Shown piece by piece: positions 18,273 through 28,824 of a stretch of DNA of 64,000 nucleotides. Position 1 is the first letter of the stretch. Every line of letters begins with the position of its first letter. The position numbers and the translations under genes were made by a program. The stretch is from Billgrantia kenyensis (GTDB taxonomy: Bacteria; Pseudomonadota; Gammaproteobacteria; Pseudomonadales; Halomonadaceae), in the NCBI RefSeq assembly GCF_013697085.1, contig NZ_JACEFT010000001.1, forward strand, positions 124,001 to 188,000, read 5' to 3'. Under the pieces are notes generated by a model, which made no database searches, was not told where the DNA came from, and worked only from the letters and a program-made list of their open reading frames with translations.

Positions 18273-18887
18273 ATGATCGGACGCCTGCGTGGCACCCTGC
18301 TGGAAAAACAACCGCCCTGGCTAGTCCTCGACGTGGCCGGCGTCGGCTATGAGCTCGAGGCTTCGATGACCACCCTGGTGGCGTTACCCGGGATTGGAGA
18401 GCCCGTTTCGCTCTATACGCACCTGATCGTCCGCGACGATGCCCACCTGCTGTTCGGCTTCGCTCGGGAACAGGAAAGGGCGCTGTTCCGCGCGCTGATC
18501 CGTGTCAATGGCGTCGGCCCCAAGCTGGCCCTGGCGATCCTCTCGGGAATGGACGAGGCGGCTTTCATCCGCTGCGTGATGGAGGACGACGTCAAGTCGC
18601 TTACCCGCCTTCCCGGGGTGGGCAAGAAGACCGCGGAGCGCCTGATCATCGAGATGCGAGATCGCTTTCCCCACTGGGAGCACCCAGGTGCGGCGGACGC
18701 TTCCGTCACCCCAATGGCAGGCGGCGTTCGCCGGGAGCGCCAGGATCCGCTGGCCGATGCCGAGGCAGCGCTGGTCAGCCTGGGCTACAAGCCTACCGAA
18801 GCCGCGAAGATGCTGTCCGGCCTGGATGAAGAGTTGTCGACCGAGGCCTTGATCAAGGCGGCACTGACCAAGCGTATGGCCGGCTAG
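18273..18887 (+). CDS. ruvA: Holliday junction branch-migration protein RuvA
   Basis: Tetrameric junction-binding subunit that targets the RuvB motor. The 204 residues include the N-terminal OB fold ([29 protein letters not shown]), the double helix-hairpin-helix core ([12 protein letters not shown] and [18 protein letters not shown]), a flexible linker (about 140-155) and domain III ([20 protein letters not shown]) that contacts RuvB. No LexA-type box was recognised upstream. Confidence 0.96.
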   Translation: MIGRLRGTLLEKQPPWLVLDVAGVGYELEASMTTLVALPGIGEPVSLYTHLIVRDDAHLLFGFAREQERALFRALIRVNGVGPKLALAILSGMDEAAFIRCVMEDDVKSLTRLPGVGKKTAERLIIEMRDRFPHWEHPGAADASVTPMAGGVRRERQDPLADAEAALVSLGYKPTEAAKMLSGLDEELSTEALIKAALTKRMAG

Positions 18888-18987
18888 GGCATGTATCGGC
18901 AAGCGAGCCGGTACTCGCCCCTTGGATACCTGATCGGAGATCGAGGGACCTTGTCATGAACTGTTATGAGCGCCGTGAGTGTTCGAC

Positions 18988-20021
<1,034 letters not shown>

Positions 20022-20025
<4 letters not shown>

Positions 20026-20423
20026 GTGAATTTTGCCTGCCGCTGCGTGTCTACATCGAGGATACCGATGCCGGCGGCATCGTCTATTACGTCAACTATC
20101 TGAAATACATGGAGCGGGCCCGCAGTGATTGGTTGCGCCATCAAGGCGTAACCCAGCGCGAGCTGCTCGAGGCCGGCATTCAGCTGGTGGTTCACCGGCT
20201 GGAGTGTCGCTACGCCCGCCCCGCCCATCTCGATGACGAACTCTCGGTTACCGCAGCCGTCGAATCGAGCGGTCGCTGTCGGCTGCGTTTCCGCCAGATG
20301 GTGCTACGGGATGGGGAACCCTTGTGCGAGGCGATGGTCGACATCGCCTGTCTGGACGCAACGCGTCTCAAACCTACCCCCTGGCCGCCGGCGCTCGCCG
20401 CGGTTATCAACGGTCAATTGTAA
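20022..20423 (+). CDS. ybgC: Tol-Pal-associated acyl-CoA thioesterase YbgC
   Basis: Hotdog-fold thioesterase of 133 residues. The 4HBT signature [29 protein letters not shown] holds the catalytic Asp of the EDTDAGG loop. The GTG start overlaps the ruvB stop by 4 bp. It is the conserved first gene of the tol-pal cluster and is thought to act in phospholipid metabolism at the inner membrane; it is not essential for Tol function in E. coli. Confidence 0.93.
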
Positions 20424-20440
20424 GATCAGCGAGGATGCCC

Positions 20441-21130
20441 GTGAACGACACCATGTCCATACCCTACCTGATCATGAGTGCCAGCACCGTGGTGCAGCTG
20501 GTCATGCTGATCCTGGTAATAGGCTCGATACTCTCGTGGGTGGTCATTTTCCAGCGCACCTTCGTGATGCGCCGGGCTCGTGCCGCTCACCAGGCTTTCG
20601 AGGAGCGCTTCTGGTCAGGTGTGGATCTCAACGAGCTGTATCGCGAGACACCTTCCGAGCAGGAAACCCAGGGGGCCGAGCATGTCTTTCGTGCCGGCTT
20701 TCGTGAGTTCAATCGCCTGCTGACCAAGACCAAGAGCGCCGATGCCATCCTGGACGGGGTCCAGCGCAGCATGCGCGTGGCCTGGTCACGGGAGGAGGAG
20801 CGCCTGAGCCTGCATCTGGTCTTCCTGGCGACGGTTGCCTCGGCCAGTCCCTACATCGGCCTGTTCGGCACCGTGTGGGGCATCATGGGCTCGTTCCAAT
20901 CGCTTTCCATGGCTCAGCAGGCCACTCTTGCCACCGTGGCTCCGTGGATTGCCGAGGCGCTGATTGCTACCGCCATGGGGCTGTTTGCCGCCATCCCCGC
21001 GGTCATCTTCTACAACCGCCTGTCGTCAGAATCCTCCCGGCTGTTGGGACGCTACGAAGACTTCGCCGAGGAATTCCACTCGATCCTGCATCGCAATCTG
21101 CAGGGCCGCAGCGAAGCCGGCGCCGCCTGA
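20441..21130 (+). CDS. tolQ: Tol-Pal system proton-channel subunit TolQ
   Basis: Inner-membrane MotA/ExbB-family protein that, with TolR, uses the proton-motive force to energise TolA. 229 residues, like E. coli TolQ (230). Three membrane helices: about 14-36 (LVMLILVIGSILSWVVIF), 130-155 (FLATVASASPYIGLFGTVWGIM) and 165-190 (WIAEALIATAMGLFAAIPAVIFYN). I chose GTG (VNDTMSIPYLI) because GAGGA lies just upstream; ATG codons at 20435 and 20453 are alternatives. Confidence 0.93.
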   Translation: MNDTMSIPYLIMSASTVVQLVMLILVIGSILSWVVIFQRTFVMRRARAAHQAFEERFWSGVDLNELYRETPSEQETQGAEHVFRAGFREFNRLLTKTKSADAILDGVQRSMRVAWSREEERLSLHLVFLATVASASPYIGLFGTVWGIMGSFQSLSMAQQATLATVAPWIAEALIATAMGLFAAIPAVIFYNRLSSESSRLLGRYEDFAEEFHSILHRNLQGRSEAGAA

Positions 21131-21142
21131 GGGAGTCGCGAC

Positions 21143-21580
21143 ATGAATGGTCCGTTCAACCGCGGTGGTAGCCGCAAGCCGATGGGGGAGATCAATGTCG
21201 TTCCCTTCATCGACGTCATGCTGGTACTGCTGGTCATCTTCATGATCACCGCGCCGATGCTGACCCAGGGGGTGCAGGTCGAACTGCCTCAGGTCACCTC
21301 CGAGGCGATCGATTCTCAGGAGGACAACGAACCCATCATCGTTTCGGTCGATCGCGAAGGCGGGTATTACCTTTCGGTCGGCGGTGAGGAGATGGCCGTG
21401 GATCTCCAGGAGCTGGGCGACCGTGTTCTGATCCTGCTCGACCGCCAGCCTGGCACGCCGGTCATGGTGAGAGGGGATCGCTACGTGCCATACGGCGAGG
21501 TTGTGACACTGATGAGCACCTTGCAGGTGGCCGGTGTCGCTAACGTCGGATTGATATCCGAACCGCCGTCGCGTGATTAG
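21143..21580 (+). CDS. tolR: Tol-Pal system protein TolR
   Basis: ExbD-family partner of TolQ. The 145-residue protein has one N-terminal membrane helix with the proton-channel aspartate (NVVPFIDVMLVLLVIFMITAPML) and a periplasmic domain predicted to bind peptidoglycan. It starts 12 bp after tolQ and its stop overlaps the region of the tolA start. Confidence 0.95.
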   Translation: MNGPFNRGGSRKPMGEINVVPFIDVMLVLLVIFMITAPMLTQGVQVELPQVTSEAIDSQEDNEPIIVSVDREGGYYLSVGGEEMAVDLQELGDRVLILLDRQPGTPVMVRGDRYVPYGEVVTLMSTLQVAGVANVGLISEPPSRD

Positions 21581-21587
21581 GAGCCCC

Positions 21588-22760
21588 GTGTTGTTGAGAA
21601 AAGCACGAGACTTGTTGGGTCGCCGACGACAGCGGGGCTCAGCACCCCGGGACAGCGGGCCGGTCGGCTACGGCCTGCCCACGCTGCTGGCAGTTGGCCT
21701 GCACGTGCTGGTCGTGGTGCTCAGTCTGGTGACCTTGCCCCAGCGCCAGCCGGATGAGCCTTTGTCCGACTCCATCGTACAGGCGACCCTGGTGAGTACC
21801 GAGACCACGACCGACCAGGCTCAGCGGGCCGAAGAGGCACGTGCGCGTGCCGCCGCGCGCCAGGCCGAGGAGGAGGCTCGCCAGGAAGAAGAGGCACGGC
21901 AAGCCGAAGCCGAGGAGCAAGCCCGGGCAGAGGCCGAGCGCCAAGCCGAGCAGGAGCAGGCCGAACAGGAACAGGCGGCACGTGAAGAGGAAGCGCGCCG
22001 CTTGCAGGAGGCCAGAGAGGAAGCCGAGGCTGAAGCCCAGCGCCGCGCTGAGGAAGCCGAGCGCCAGGCTCGCCTGCGTGAAGAGCAGGAAGCCGAGCGC
22101 CAGCGCCAGCAGGAAGCTGCGGCGGAGGCCGAACGCCAGCGTGAGCTCGAGGCCCAGCAGCGTGCCGAAGAGGAGGCGCGTCGTCAGCAGGAAGCCGAGG
22201 AGCAGCGCCGTCGCGAGGAGGAAGAGGCCCAGCGTCAGCAGGAAGCCGAGGAGCAGCGCCGCCGCGAGGAGGAAGAGGCTCAGCGTCAGCGTGAGGCCGA
22301 GGAGCAGCGCCGCCGCGAGGAGGAAGAGGCCCAGCGTCAGCGTGATGCCGAGGAGCAGCGCCGCCGCGAGGAAGAGGCACGTCGTGCTGCCGAAGCGGCG
22401 GCCGACGGCCTCGACCGTGCCATCGAAGGCGAATCGGATGCCGTGGCCAACGCCCGTCAGGCCCAGGAAGCGGCCAACAGCTTCATCAACCTGGTCCGCC
22501 GTGCGGTCGAGCAGGCCTGGGTGCTACCCCCCGGCGCAAGTGGAGGCCTCGCTGCCACGGTCCAGGTGCAGTTGGGCCCCTCGGGGGAGCTGTTTGGCGC
22601 TACCATTACCCAGAGTAGCGGAGACAATAGCTTCGACCGTTCCGCGCTACAGGCTGTGGAAGCCGCCGCGCCGTTTGGCGAGCTGCGCCAATTGCCAGCG
22701 GCGGCACAACGTGATTTCCGCCAGTTCAATCTGCGTTTCACACCGGGAGATGTACGCTGA
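21588..22760 (+). CDS. tolA: Tol-Pal system protein TolA
   Basis: Links the TolQR motor to TolB-Pal at the outer membrane. One N-terminal membrane helix (about residues 25-45, [21 protein letters not shown]), a very long charged helical domain (about 75-285, almost only E, A, R, Q) and a C-terminal TonB-like domain (about 300-390). I chose GTG at 21588 because AGGAG lies immediately before it; another GTG five codons upstream overlaps tolR. The helical part contains 51-bp tandem repeats. The stop overlaps the tolB start (TGATG). Confidence 0.93.
   Translation: MLLRKARDLLGRRRQRGSAPRDSGPVGYGLPTLLAVGLHVLVVVLSLVTLPQRQPDEPLSDSIVQATLVSTETTTDQAQRAEEARARAAARQAEEEARQEEEARQAEAEEQARAEAERQAEQEQAEQEQAAREEEARRLQEAREEAEAEAQRRAEEAERQARLREEQEAERQRQQEAAAEAERQRELEAQQRAEEEARRQQEAEEQRRREEEEAQRQQEAEEQRRREEEEAQRQREAEEQRRREEEEAQRQRDAEEQRRREEEARRAAEAAADGLDRAIEGESDAVANARQAQEAANSFINLVRRAVEQAWVLPPGASGGLAATVQVQLGPSGELFGATITQSSGDNSFDRSALQAVEAAAPFGELRQLPAAAQRDFRQFNLRFTPGDVR
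22191..22382 (+). repeat. 51-bp tandem repeat inside tolA
   Basis: Three full and one partial 17-codon unit in a row, starting at 22191, 22242, 22293 and 22344. Each encodes [16 protein letters not shown] plus Q or R, with the last diverging to [16 protein letters not shown]. Copies are nearly identical at DNA level, so copy number can change by slippage without shifting the frame. Confidence 0.9.
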
Positions 22761-24049
22761 TGAAAGTCATCATGACCACCTGGCTGGGCGTCTTGCTGCT
22801 ATTGGCCAGCTCGCTTGCCCAGGCCGACCTCACCATCGAAATCACCCGCGGCAGTGACCGGGCCACCCCCATTGCCGTCGTGCCATTCTCCGCTGACGGT
22901 GAAAGCCTTCCCGAGGATGTTGCGCAAATCATCAGCGACAACCTGGAGCGCAGTGGCTACTTTGCACCGCTGCCGCGGGATGCCATGTACGACCGGCCTT
23001 CATCCGGCGATGAAGTGCGCTACGGTCAGTGGCGTGCGCTCGATGTGCGCTATCTGGTGGTAGGACATGTGAGTCGCGCCTCCGATGGCTATAGCATCCG
23101 CTATGAACTGATGGATGTCAGTGGCCAGCGGCGGATGCTCGGGGAAAATGTCAGCGCGGGCGGCAACGAGCTTCGCGCCGGGGCGCACTACGTCAGTGAT
23201 CAGATCTTCGAGGCCGTCACCGGCATCCGTGGCGCCTTCTCGACGCGCATCGCCTATGTCACGGCGCAGGGCACCGATCAGGACATGCAGTTCGCCCTTT
23301 ATGTAGCCGATGCCGACGGACACAACAGCCAGCAGGTCCTGAGCTCGCGTGAGCCTATCCTGTCACCGGCCTGGTCGCCGGATGGCCGCAAACTGGCCTA
23401 CGTCTCCTTCGAGACCGAGCGTCCCGCGATCTATGTACAGGAGGTGGGGACCGGGCAGCGAGCCCAGATAGCCTCCTTCGATGGCATCAACGGTGCGCCG
23501 GCATGGTCGCCCGATGGTCGCCGACTGGCCATGACCCTGTCCAAGGACGGCCAGCCCGATATCTATGTCATGGACGTGAGCTCGCGTAACCTCGAGCGGA
23601 TCACCAACAACTCGAGCATCGACACCGAGCCTGCCTGGGCGCCGGATGGTCGCAGCCTGATCTTCACCTCGGATCGCAGCGGTGGGCCGCAGATCTATCG
23701 TCATACCCTCGGCAGCGGCCAGAACGAACGGCTCACGTTTACCGGCAATTACAATGCACGGGGACGCCTGTCGCCGGATGGTGAGACCCTGTTCATGGTC
23801 CACCGCAGCAACAACGGTTTCCAGGTGGCGCGCCAGGATCTCGGCTCCGGTCGTCTCGTCGTGCTCAGCGAATCTCGTTGGGACGAATCTCCCAGTGTTG
23901 CGCCCAATGGGACCATGGTAATCTTCGCCACTCAGCAAGGTAATAATGGGGTGTTGGGGGCCGTGTCAGCCGATGGACGGGCGTCCTACCGGCTGCCTTC
24001 GGCGAGTGGTGACGTGCGAGAGCCTGCATGGTCACCGTTCTTGAACTAG
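22760..24049 (+). CDS. tolB: Tol-Pal system periplasmic protein TolB
   Basis: Periplasmic partner of Pal and TolA. The 429-residue protein has a signal peptide (about 1-22, ending SLAQA-D), an N-terminal domain ([31 protein letters not shown]) and a six-bladed beta-propeller with repeated WSPDG motifs ([50 protein letters not shown]). The ATG shares bases with the tolA stop, indicating translational coupling. Confidence 0.96.
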   Translation: MKVIMTTWLGVLLLLASSLAQADLTIEITRGSDRATPIAVVPFSADGESLPEDVAQIISDNLERSGYFAPLPRDAMYDRPSSGDEVRYGQWRALDVRYLVVGHVSRASDGYSIRYELMDVSGQRRMLGENVSAGGNELRAGAHYVSDQIFEAVTGIRGAFSTRIAYVTAQGTDQDMQFALYVADADGHNSQQVLSSREPILSPAWSPDGRKLAYVSFETERPAIYVQEVGTGQRAQIASFDGINGAPAWSPDGRRLAMTLSKDGQPDIYVMDVSSRNLERITNNSSIDTEPAWAPDGRSLIFTSDRSGGPQIYRHTLGSGQNERLTFTGNYNARGRLSPDGETLFMVHRSNNGFQVARQDLGSGRLVVLSESRWDESPSVAPNGTMVIFATQQGNNGVLGAVSADGRASYRLPSASGDVREPAWSPFLN

Positions 24050-24087
24050 TGGTCCGTGTCATTCGAGTCCTTTGAAGGAGTTTGACG

Positions 24088-24633
24088 ATGCATTTCAAGT
24101 CGTACGCCAGAACCCTGGCAATCGCCGTGTCCCTGGCCGTGGTCGCAGGTTGTACCAGCACTGGCGGAAGCCGTGACGGGACCATGGATGACGGACGTGC
24201 CAATGGAGGGGTCGGTACCGGGACTGCAGGCGCCGGCCAGGTCAGCGGCACCGGCACCAATGGCGTCAGCGCCGATCGCGCCGGCCAGCAGGCCGACGGC
24301 AGGATCCCTGAAGTCCGTACCATCTACTTCGACTTCGACCGCGACACCATTCGCTCGGAGTTCGAATCGGTACTGGTGGCGCATGCCCGCTATCTACGCT
24401 CCAACGGCAACGCCCGAGTCGTACTGCAGGGCCACACCGATGAGCGCGGTACGCGGGAGTACAACATGGCACTCGGTGAGCGTCGTGCCAACTCGGTGAA
24501 GCGCTTCCTGGAAGTCCAGGGTGTCTCGCCGTCCCAGCTCGAGGTGGTCAGCTACGGCGAAGAGCGCCTGGCGGTGCGGGGTAACAGCGAGGATGCTCAT
24601 GCCCAGAACCGACGCGTGATGTTTGCCTACTGA
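24088..24633 (+). CDS. pal: Peptidoglycan-associated lipoprotein Pal
   Basis: Outer-membrane lipoprotein that binds peptidoglycan and TolB. 181 residues: signal peptide with lipobox LAVVAGC (Cys22), a Gly/Thr-rich linker (about 25-75), then an OmpA-like domain (IYFDFDRDTIR, LQGHTDERGTREYNMALGERRANSVKRFL, VVSYGEERL, NRRVMFAY). The ATG was chosen over an upstream TTG because AAGGAG lies 7 nt before it. Confidence 0.96.
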   Translation: MHFKSYARTLAIAVSLAVVAGCTSTGGSRDGTMDDGRANGGVGTGTAGAGQVSGTGTNGVSADRAGQQADGRIPEVRTIYFDFDRDTIRSEFESVLVAHARYLRSNGNARVVLQGHTDERGTREYNMALGERRANSVKRFLEVQGVSPSQLEVVSYGEERLAVRGNSEDAHAQNRRVMFAY

Positions 24634-24669
24634 GCCAACTGGCGCGGCCGTGCGCCGATGGAGTGAAGC

Positions 24670-25443
24670 ATGAAACACAGTCTGAAAAGGCTGTGCGGCG
24701 CGGGAGCCCTGGTGCTCCCGCTGTCCGTGATAAGCCTTGTTGAAGCACAGCAGCGTCCGATCGTTGAAGACCGTACCGCCCAGCCGCGCGGAGGCTTCCT
24801 CGACCATGCGGAGGTGCGCGAAGAGCCGGGTGGCAGCCTGGTCCTGTACAATCAGCTGCAGGAACACCAGCACGAGATTCAGCAGCTGCGGGGCCAGATC
24901 GAGGAGCTGCGTCACCAGCTCGAGCAGCTGCGTAACCAGACCCGCCAGCAGTACATGGATCTCGACGAGCGGCTGATGGCCGGCAGTGCCGGTATCCAGA
25001 CCAGCCCTGAAGTCGACCAGGAGTCGGCTCGCCAGGTGGCGCAGACGCCATCTCCCAGCGGCACCACTGCCGAGGCTCAGGCTGCCTATCAGGCCGCCTT
25101 CACCAAGGTGCAGGCGCGCGAATTCAACGAGGCCATCGAGGCATTCGATGCGTTCGTCGTCGACCACCCCGACACCAGCCTTACGCCCAACGGATACTAC
25201 TGGCTGGGAGAGCTGCACTCGGCGGAAGCCAACCTCGAGGAGGCGGAGGCCGCCTTCCGCCAGGTGATCGACAACTACCCGCAAAGCAGCAAGGTGCCCG
25301 ATGCCCTCTACAAGCTGGGATTGATCAAGGCGCGTCAGGGTGAGCTCGAAGAGAGTCGCGGACTGCTCGAACAGGTACGTGACGACTACCCCGACAGCAG
25401 CGCTGCCAGCCTTGCCAATGATTTCCTGCGCCAGTCCCTGTAG
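24670..25443 (+). CDS. cpoB: Cell division coordinator CpoB (YbgF)
   Basis: Periplasmic protein that ties Tol-driven outer-membrane constriction to PBP1B septal synthesis. 257 residues: signal peptide (about 1-26, ending VEA-Q), a trimerising coiled coil (about 58-100, Q/L-rich heptads such as QIEELRHQLEQLRNQ), and a C-terminal TPR domain (about 130-257: AYQAAFTKVQAREFNEAIEAFDAFV, GYYWLGELH, ALYKLGLIKARQGELEESRGLLEQV). Last gene of the tol-pal cluster. Confidence 0.94.
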   Translation: MKHSLKRLCGAGALVLPLSVISLVEAQQRPIVEDRTAQPRGGFLDHAEVREEPGGSLVLYNQLQEHQHEIQQLRGQIEELRHQLEQLRNQTRQQYMDLDERLMAGSAGIQTSPEVDQESARQVAQTPSPSGTTAEAQAAYQAAFTKVQAREFNEAIEAFDAFVVDHPDTSLTPNGYYWLGELHSAEANLEEAEAAFRQVIDNYPQSSKVPDALYKLGLIKARQGELEESRGLLEQVRDDYPDSSAASLANDFLRQSL

Positions 25444-25470
25444 CGGGCTGGCCCTGTTCAAGGAACCAAG

Positions 25471-26229
25471 ATGACCTGCATGATCGACTACGAAGCGCCT
25501 GTCGACCTGCTTCAGGACCGTATTATCCTCGTGACCGGAGCGGGCGACGGTATCGGCCGTGAGGCGGCCCTGTGCTTTGCCCGGCACGGTGCCACGGTGA
25601 TCCTGCTGGGACGTACGATTGCCAAGCTGGAGAAGGTCTACGACGAGATCGAGGCTGCCGGTGGTCCGCAGCCGGCCATCTTTCCGCTCAATTTCGAAGG
25701 CGCCACGCTCAAGGATTACCATGACATGGCCGAGACTCTGCACAAGGAGTTCGGTCGCCTCGATGGCATCCTGCACAATGCCGGCCTGCTGGGCCGCATC
25801 ACTCCTTTCGAGCAGTACAATCCCGAGCTGTGGGACCAGGTGATGCAGGTCAATATCAACGGCCCGGTGTGGATGACTCAAGCGCTGCTGCCTCTGCTGC
25901 AGGCGTCGCCCGACGCGTCAGTGGTCTTCACCTCCTCGGGAGTCGGTCGCAAGGGGCGCGCCTATTGGGGAGCCTATGCCGTCTCCAAGTTCGCCACCGA
26001 GGGTTTCATGGAAGTGCTGGCGGACGAGGTAGAGCACCTGGGCACGCTGCGGGTCAACACGCTCAATCCCGGCGCGACGCGTACCAAGATGCGCGCCGAC
26101 GCCTACCCCGGCGAGGACCCGCAGACGCTGCGCACCCCGGAGCAGATCATGCCCACCTATCTGTGGCTGATGGGGCCGGATAGCAAGGGTTATAACGGCC
26201 AGCGCTTCGACGCCCAGCCGCCCAGGTAA
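25471..26229 (+). CDS. yciK: YciK-family short-chain dehydrogenase
   Basis: An SDR oxidoreductase of 252 residues: NAD(P)-binding TGAGDGIGREAA, structural HNAG, catalytic Ser in FTSSGVG and YxxxK in YAVSKFA. The N-terminus YEAPVDLLQDRIILVTGAGDGIGREAAL is typical of YciK. Substrate is unknown. In Pseudomonas a YciK gene lies beside mupP and ubiG; here it faces them convergently, a rearranged version of that neighbourhood. Confidence 0.87.
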   Translation: MTCMIDYEAPVDLLQDRIILVTGAGDGIGREAALCFARHGATVILLGRTIAKLEKVYDEIEAAGGPQPAIFPLNFEGATLKDYHDMAETLHKEFGRLDGILHNAGLLGRITPFEQYNPELWDQVMQVNINGPVWMTQALLPLLQASPDASVVFTSSGVGRKGRAYWGAYAVSKFATEGFMEVLADEVEHLGTLRVNTLNPGATRTKMRADAYPGEDPQTLRTPEQIMPTYLWLMGPDSKGYNGQRFDAQPPR

Positions 26230-26234
26230 GCAAA

Positions 26235-26345
26235 TGGCTGCGCGGGCGAATCGCTGTGTTGCCCGGATGCTCGCATTCCTCACGTATAACCCCATACGCT
26301 CGGATTGCTGTGCTCCGGGCGCCTGGCGCTTCATCCCGCTCGCCA
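26235..26345. repeat. Imperfect intergenic palindrome
   Basis: Between yciK and mupP an imperfect hairpin runs from GCCCGGA (about 26260) to TCCGGGC (about 26313), with an inner stem CGTAT (26283-26287) and ATACG (26294-26298). The inner part resembles the palindrome at 7713-7729. No coding sequence is supported here. Likely a dispersed repeat; not proven. Confidence 0.45.
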
Positions 26346-26366
26346 ATTTGCGCTAGCTCGGCTGTT

Positions 26367-26392
26367 AGCCTGCCTGATAACTCAGGCAGGCT
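26367..26392. terminator. Hairpin terminator between yciK and mupP
   Basis: A perfect 9-bp stem, AGCCTGCCT (26367-26375) and AGGCAGGCT (26384-26392), with an 8-nt loop overlaps the mupP stop codon. It can serve either convergent gene. Confidence 0.65.
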
Positions 26393-27044
26393 CCAGCAGG
26401 GCCTCGACCAGCGCTTCGCAGGTCTCGAACCAGAGATCGGCCGGCCACTGCCGATAGTCCTCTCCCTCTTCGATGTAGCCGTAACCCACGGCGACGGCGA
26501 CCATGCCGGCAGCGCGGGCTGCCTGCATGTCGCGCAGATGGTCGCCGATGTACCAGCATTGGCCCGGTGTCACTGTCAATTGCTCTGCGGCGGCCCACAG
26601 CGGGTCCGGGGCTGGCTTGCGCACCGGCAGGTCGTCGGCGCACAGCAACGCCCCCGGGGTCAGGCCCAGTGCATCGACCAGGGGGGCTGCGTAGGCCCGC
26701 GGCTTGTTGGTCACGATGCCCCATGGCAGCCGTCGGGCTTCCCAGCGCTCCAGCAACCGGTCGAGGTGAGGAAACAGGCAGCTCTCTTCCGCCACGGCCT
26801 GGCCGTAGGCGTCGAGCAGGAACTGGCGCGCTTCGTCATGATCCTGGTGCGCCTTGTCCAGTCCCAGCGCCAGTGCCACCAGGGCGCTGCCACCGTTGGA
26901 AACCTGGGCGCGAATCAGCGGATAGGGCAGCGGTTCGAGGCCATGATGTGCTCGCAGGGCATTGGTTGCCCTGGCCAGATCCGGTGCGGTGTCGACAAGC
27001 GTTCCATCGAGATCGAACAGCAGGGCGCTGGGGGAGTGTGTCAT
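26382..27044 (-). CDS. mupP: HAD-family phosphatase, MupP/phosphoglycolate phosphatase-like
   Basis: A 220-residue HAD-IA phosphatase: motif [20 protein letters not shown] with the nucleophile Asp, motif II/III region [12 protein letters not shown] and [10 protein letters not shown], and motif [17 protein letters not shown]. Family members are often called Gph, but the 4-bp overlap with ubiG reproduces the Pseudomonas ubiG-mupP arrangement, where MupP is an N-acetylmuramate 6-phosphate phosphatase in peptidoglycan recycling. That specific role is inferred from context. Confidence 0.8.
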   Translation of the reverse strand: MTHSPSALLFDLDGTLVDTAPDLARATNALRAHHGLEPLPYPLIRAQVSNGGSALVALALGLDKAHQDHDEARQFLLDAYGQAVAEESCLFPHLDRLLERWEARRLPWGIVTNKPRAYAAPLVDALGLTPGALLCADDLPVRKPAPDPLWAAAEQLTVTPGQCWYIGDHLRDMQAARAAGMVAVAVGYGYIEEGEDYRQWPADLWFETCEALVEALLEPA

Positions 27045-27760
27045 TCCGGCTCCCGGCGGCAGTGCATCATGTAGTTGACCGAGACGTCCCGCGAGGAGAG
27101 GTGATAACGGCGTGTCAGCGGGTTATAGACCAGCCCGCTCTGCTCGCGAACGGTAAGCCCGTGCTCACGGCACCACCCGGCAAGCTCCGAGGGGCGAATG
27201 AACTTGCGATACTCGTGGGTGCCGCGGGGCAGCATCTGCAGGAGGTATTCGGCGCCGATGATAGCCAGTGCATAGGCTTTGGGGTTGCGGTTGATGGTCG
27301 AGAAGAACAGCTGTCCGCCCGGCTTCACCAGCGCCGCGCAGGCCTGGATGACCGAACTCGGGTCGGGCACGTGCTCGAGCATCTCCATGCAGGTCACGAC
27401 GTCATATTGGCCGGGGTGTTCGGCAGCCATGGCCTCGGCGCTGGCCTGGCGATACTCGACCTCCACGCCCGTCTCCAGGGCATGCAGGCGTGCCACGCCG
27501 AGCGGTGCTTCCCCCATGTCGATGCCGGTGACTCGGGCGCCGCGATGCGCCATGGCTTCCGCCAGGATGCCGCCGCCGCAGCCGACGTCGAGCACCTGGC
27601 GTCCGGCCAGCCCGCAGCGGGCGTCGATGAAGTCCAGGCGCAGCGGATTGATGTCATGCAGCGGCTTGAACTCGCTGTGCGGATCCCACCAGCGACTGGC
27701 CAGGGCTTCGAACTTGGCGATTTCGCCCTGGTCGACGTTGTGGTGGAGGCTAGCGCTCAT
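27041..27760 (-). CDS. ubiG: Ubiquinone biosynthesis O-methyltransferase UbiG
   Basis: SAM-dependent enzyme carrying out both O-methylations of ubiquinone synthesis. 239 residues: [38 protein letters not shown] is the UbiG N-terminal signature, followed by the SAM motif [24 protein letters not shown] and [23 protein letters not shown]. The ATG at MSASLHHN fits the family start and GGAGAG upstream. It is translated just ahead of mupP and divergent from galU. Confidence 0.95.
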   Translation of the reverse strand: MSASLHHNVDQGEIAKFEALASRWWDPHSEFKPLHDINPLRLDFIDARCGLAGRQVLDVGCGGGILAEAMAHRGARVTGIDMGEAPLGVARLHALETGVEVEYRQASAEAMAAEHPGQYDVVTCMEMLEHVPDPSSVIQACAALVKPGGQLFFSTINRNPKAYALAIIGAEYLLQMLPRGTHEYRKFIRPSELAGWCREHGLTVREQSGLVYNPLTRRYHLSSRDVSVNYMMHCRREPE

Positions 27761-27928
27761 GTGGTCTCTCCGTGTCAATTGGTCTGGCACCCTGGCAACA
27801 TTCTTTACCTTCGGTATCATGCGCTATTGTACCCGTAGCTGCCCGGGCTTTCCCATGATGGAATCAAGGACCGGCCCGGGAGCGACATTCACCGACTCTC
27901 GATCCACCAACCGACAAGGAAGGCACCC

Positions 27929-28819
27929 ATGATCCGCAAGGCCGTTCTGCCCGTGGCCGGTTTCGGCACTCGCTGCTTGCCCGCTTCCAAGGCGATCCCC
28001 AAGGAGATGATCACCATCGTCGATCGTCCCGTGATCCAGTATGTGGTCAACGAGGCGGTCGCCGCCGGTATCCGTGACATCGTACTGGTCACTCATGCCA
28101 GCAAAAGCGCCATCGAAAACCACTTTGATACCCACTACGAGCTTGAAGCCACCCTCGAGGCCAAGAACAAGCAGGAGCTTCTCGATGAGCTTCGCGCCAT
28201 CGTCCCTGCTGACGTGAACATCATCAGCGTTCGGCAGCATGAGCCGCTGGGCCTCGGTCATGCCGTGCTCTGCGCGCGCCCGGTCATCGGCGACAGCGAC
28301 CCCTTTGCGGTACTGCTTCCCGACGTGCTGGTCGACGATGAGGGGCTCGAGCGCAATGACCTGGCCGGCATGATCGATGCCTACGAGGCGTCGGGTCGCT
28401 CGCAGCTGATGGTCGAGGACGTGCCCTGGGAGAATGTGCACAAGTACGGCATCGTCAGTCCCGAAGGAGAGCCGCCGGCTGCCGGGAGCTCCTGTCCGCT
28501 GGCCGGCGTGGTGGAGAAGCCCGCCCGTGAGGAGGCGCCTTCCAACCTGGCCGTGATCGGCCGCTACGTCCTTCCGGGCAGTATCTTTGCGCTGCTGGCC
28601 GAGACTCCGCCTGGGGCCGGCGACGAGATCCAGCTCACCGACGCCATCGAGACCCTGCGTCAGCGCGACGGCGTGGATGCCTGGCGCATGTGCGGCAAGA
28701 CCTACGACTGCGGACATCAGCTAGGATATCTTGAGGCCACCTTGGTCTTTGGCCGTCGTCACCCGCGCTTCGGCGAGGGATTCCGCGAGCTCCTCGCACG
28801 CTATAGCCAGGCGGGGTAA
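27929..28819 (+). CDS. galU: UTP-glucose-1-phosphate uridylyltransferase
   Basis: Makes UDP-glucose for polysaccharide and glycolipid synthesis. 296 residues with the GalU N-terminus KAVLPVAGFGTRCLPASKAIPKEMI (nucleotide loop), VLPDVLVDD, and FCxKTYDCGHQLGYLEA near the end. It lies 5 bp before a UDP-glucose dehydrogenase-like gene, as in the galU-ugd pairs of pseudomonads. Confidence 0.95.
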   Translation: MIRKAVLPVAGFGTRCLPASKAIPKEMITIVDRPVIQYVVNEAVAAGIRDIVLVTHASKSAIENHFDTHYELEATLEAKNKQELLDELRAIVPADVNIISVRQHEPLGLGHAVLCARPVIGDSDPFAVLLPDVLVDDEGLERNDLAGMIDAYEASGRSQLMVEDVPWENVHKYGIVSPEGEPPAAGSSCPLAGVVEKPAREEAPSNLAVIGRYVLPGSIFALLAETPPGAGDEIQLTDAIETLRQRDGVDAWRMCGKTYDCGHQLGYLEATLVFGRRHPRFGEGFRELLARYSQAG

Positions 28820-28824
28820 GCGCC

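Noticed and set aside
21721..22380. Pro/Arg/Ala-rich reverse frame over tolA
   Set aside because: An artefact of the GAG/CGC-rich tandem repeats in tolA.
22191..22382. CRISPR-like array from regular 51-bp periodicity
   Set aside because: The repeats are contiguous, in frame and coding for the TolA helix; there are no spacers.
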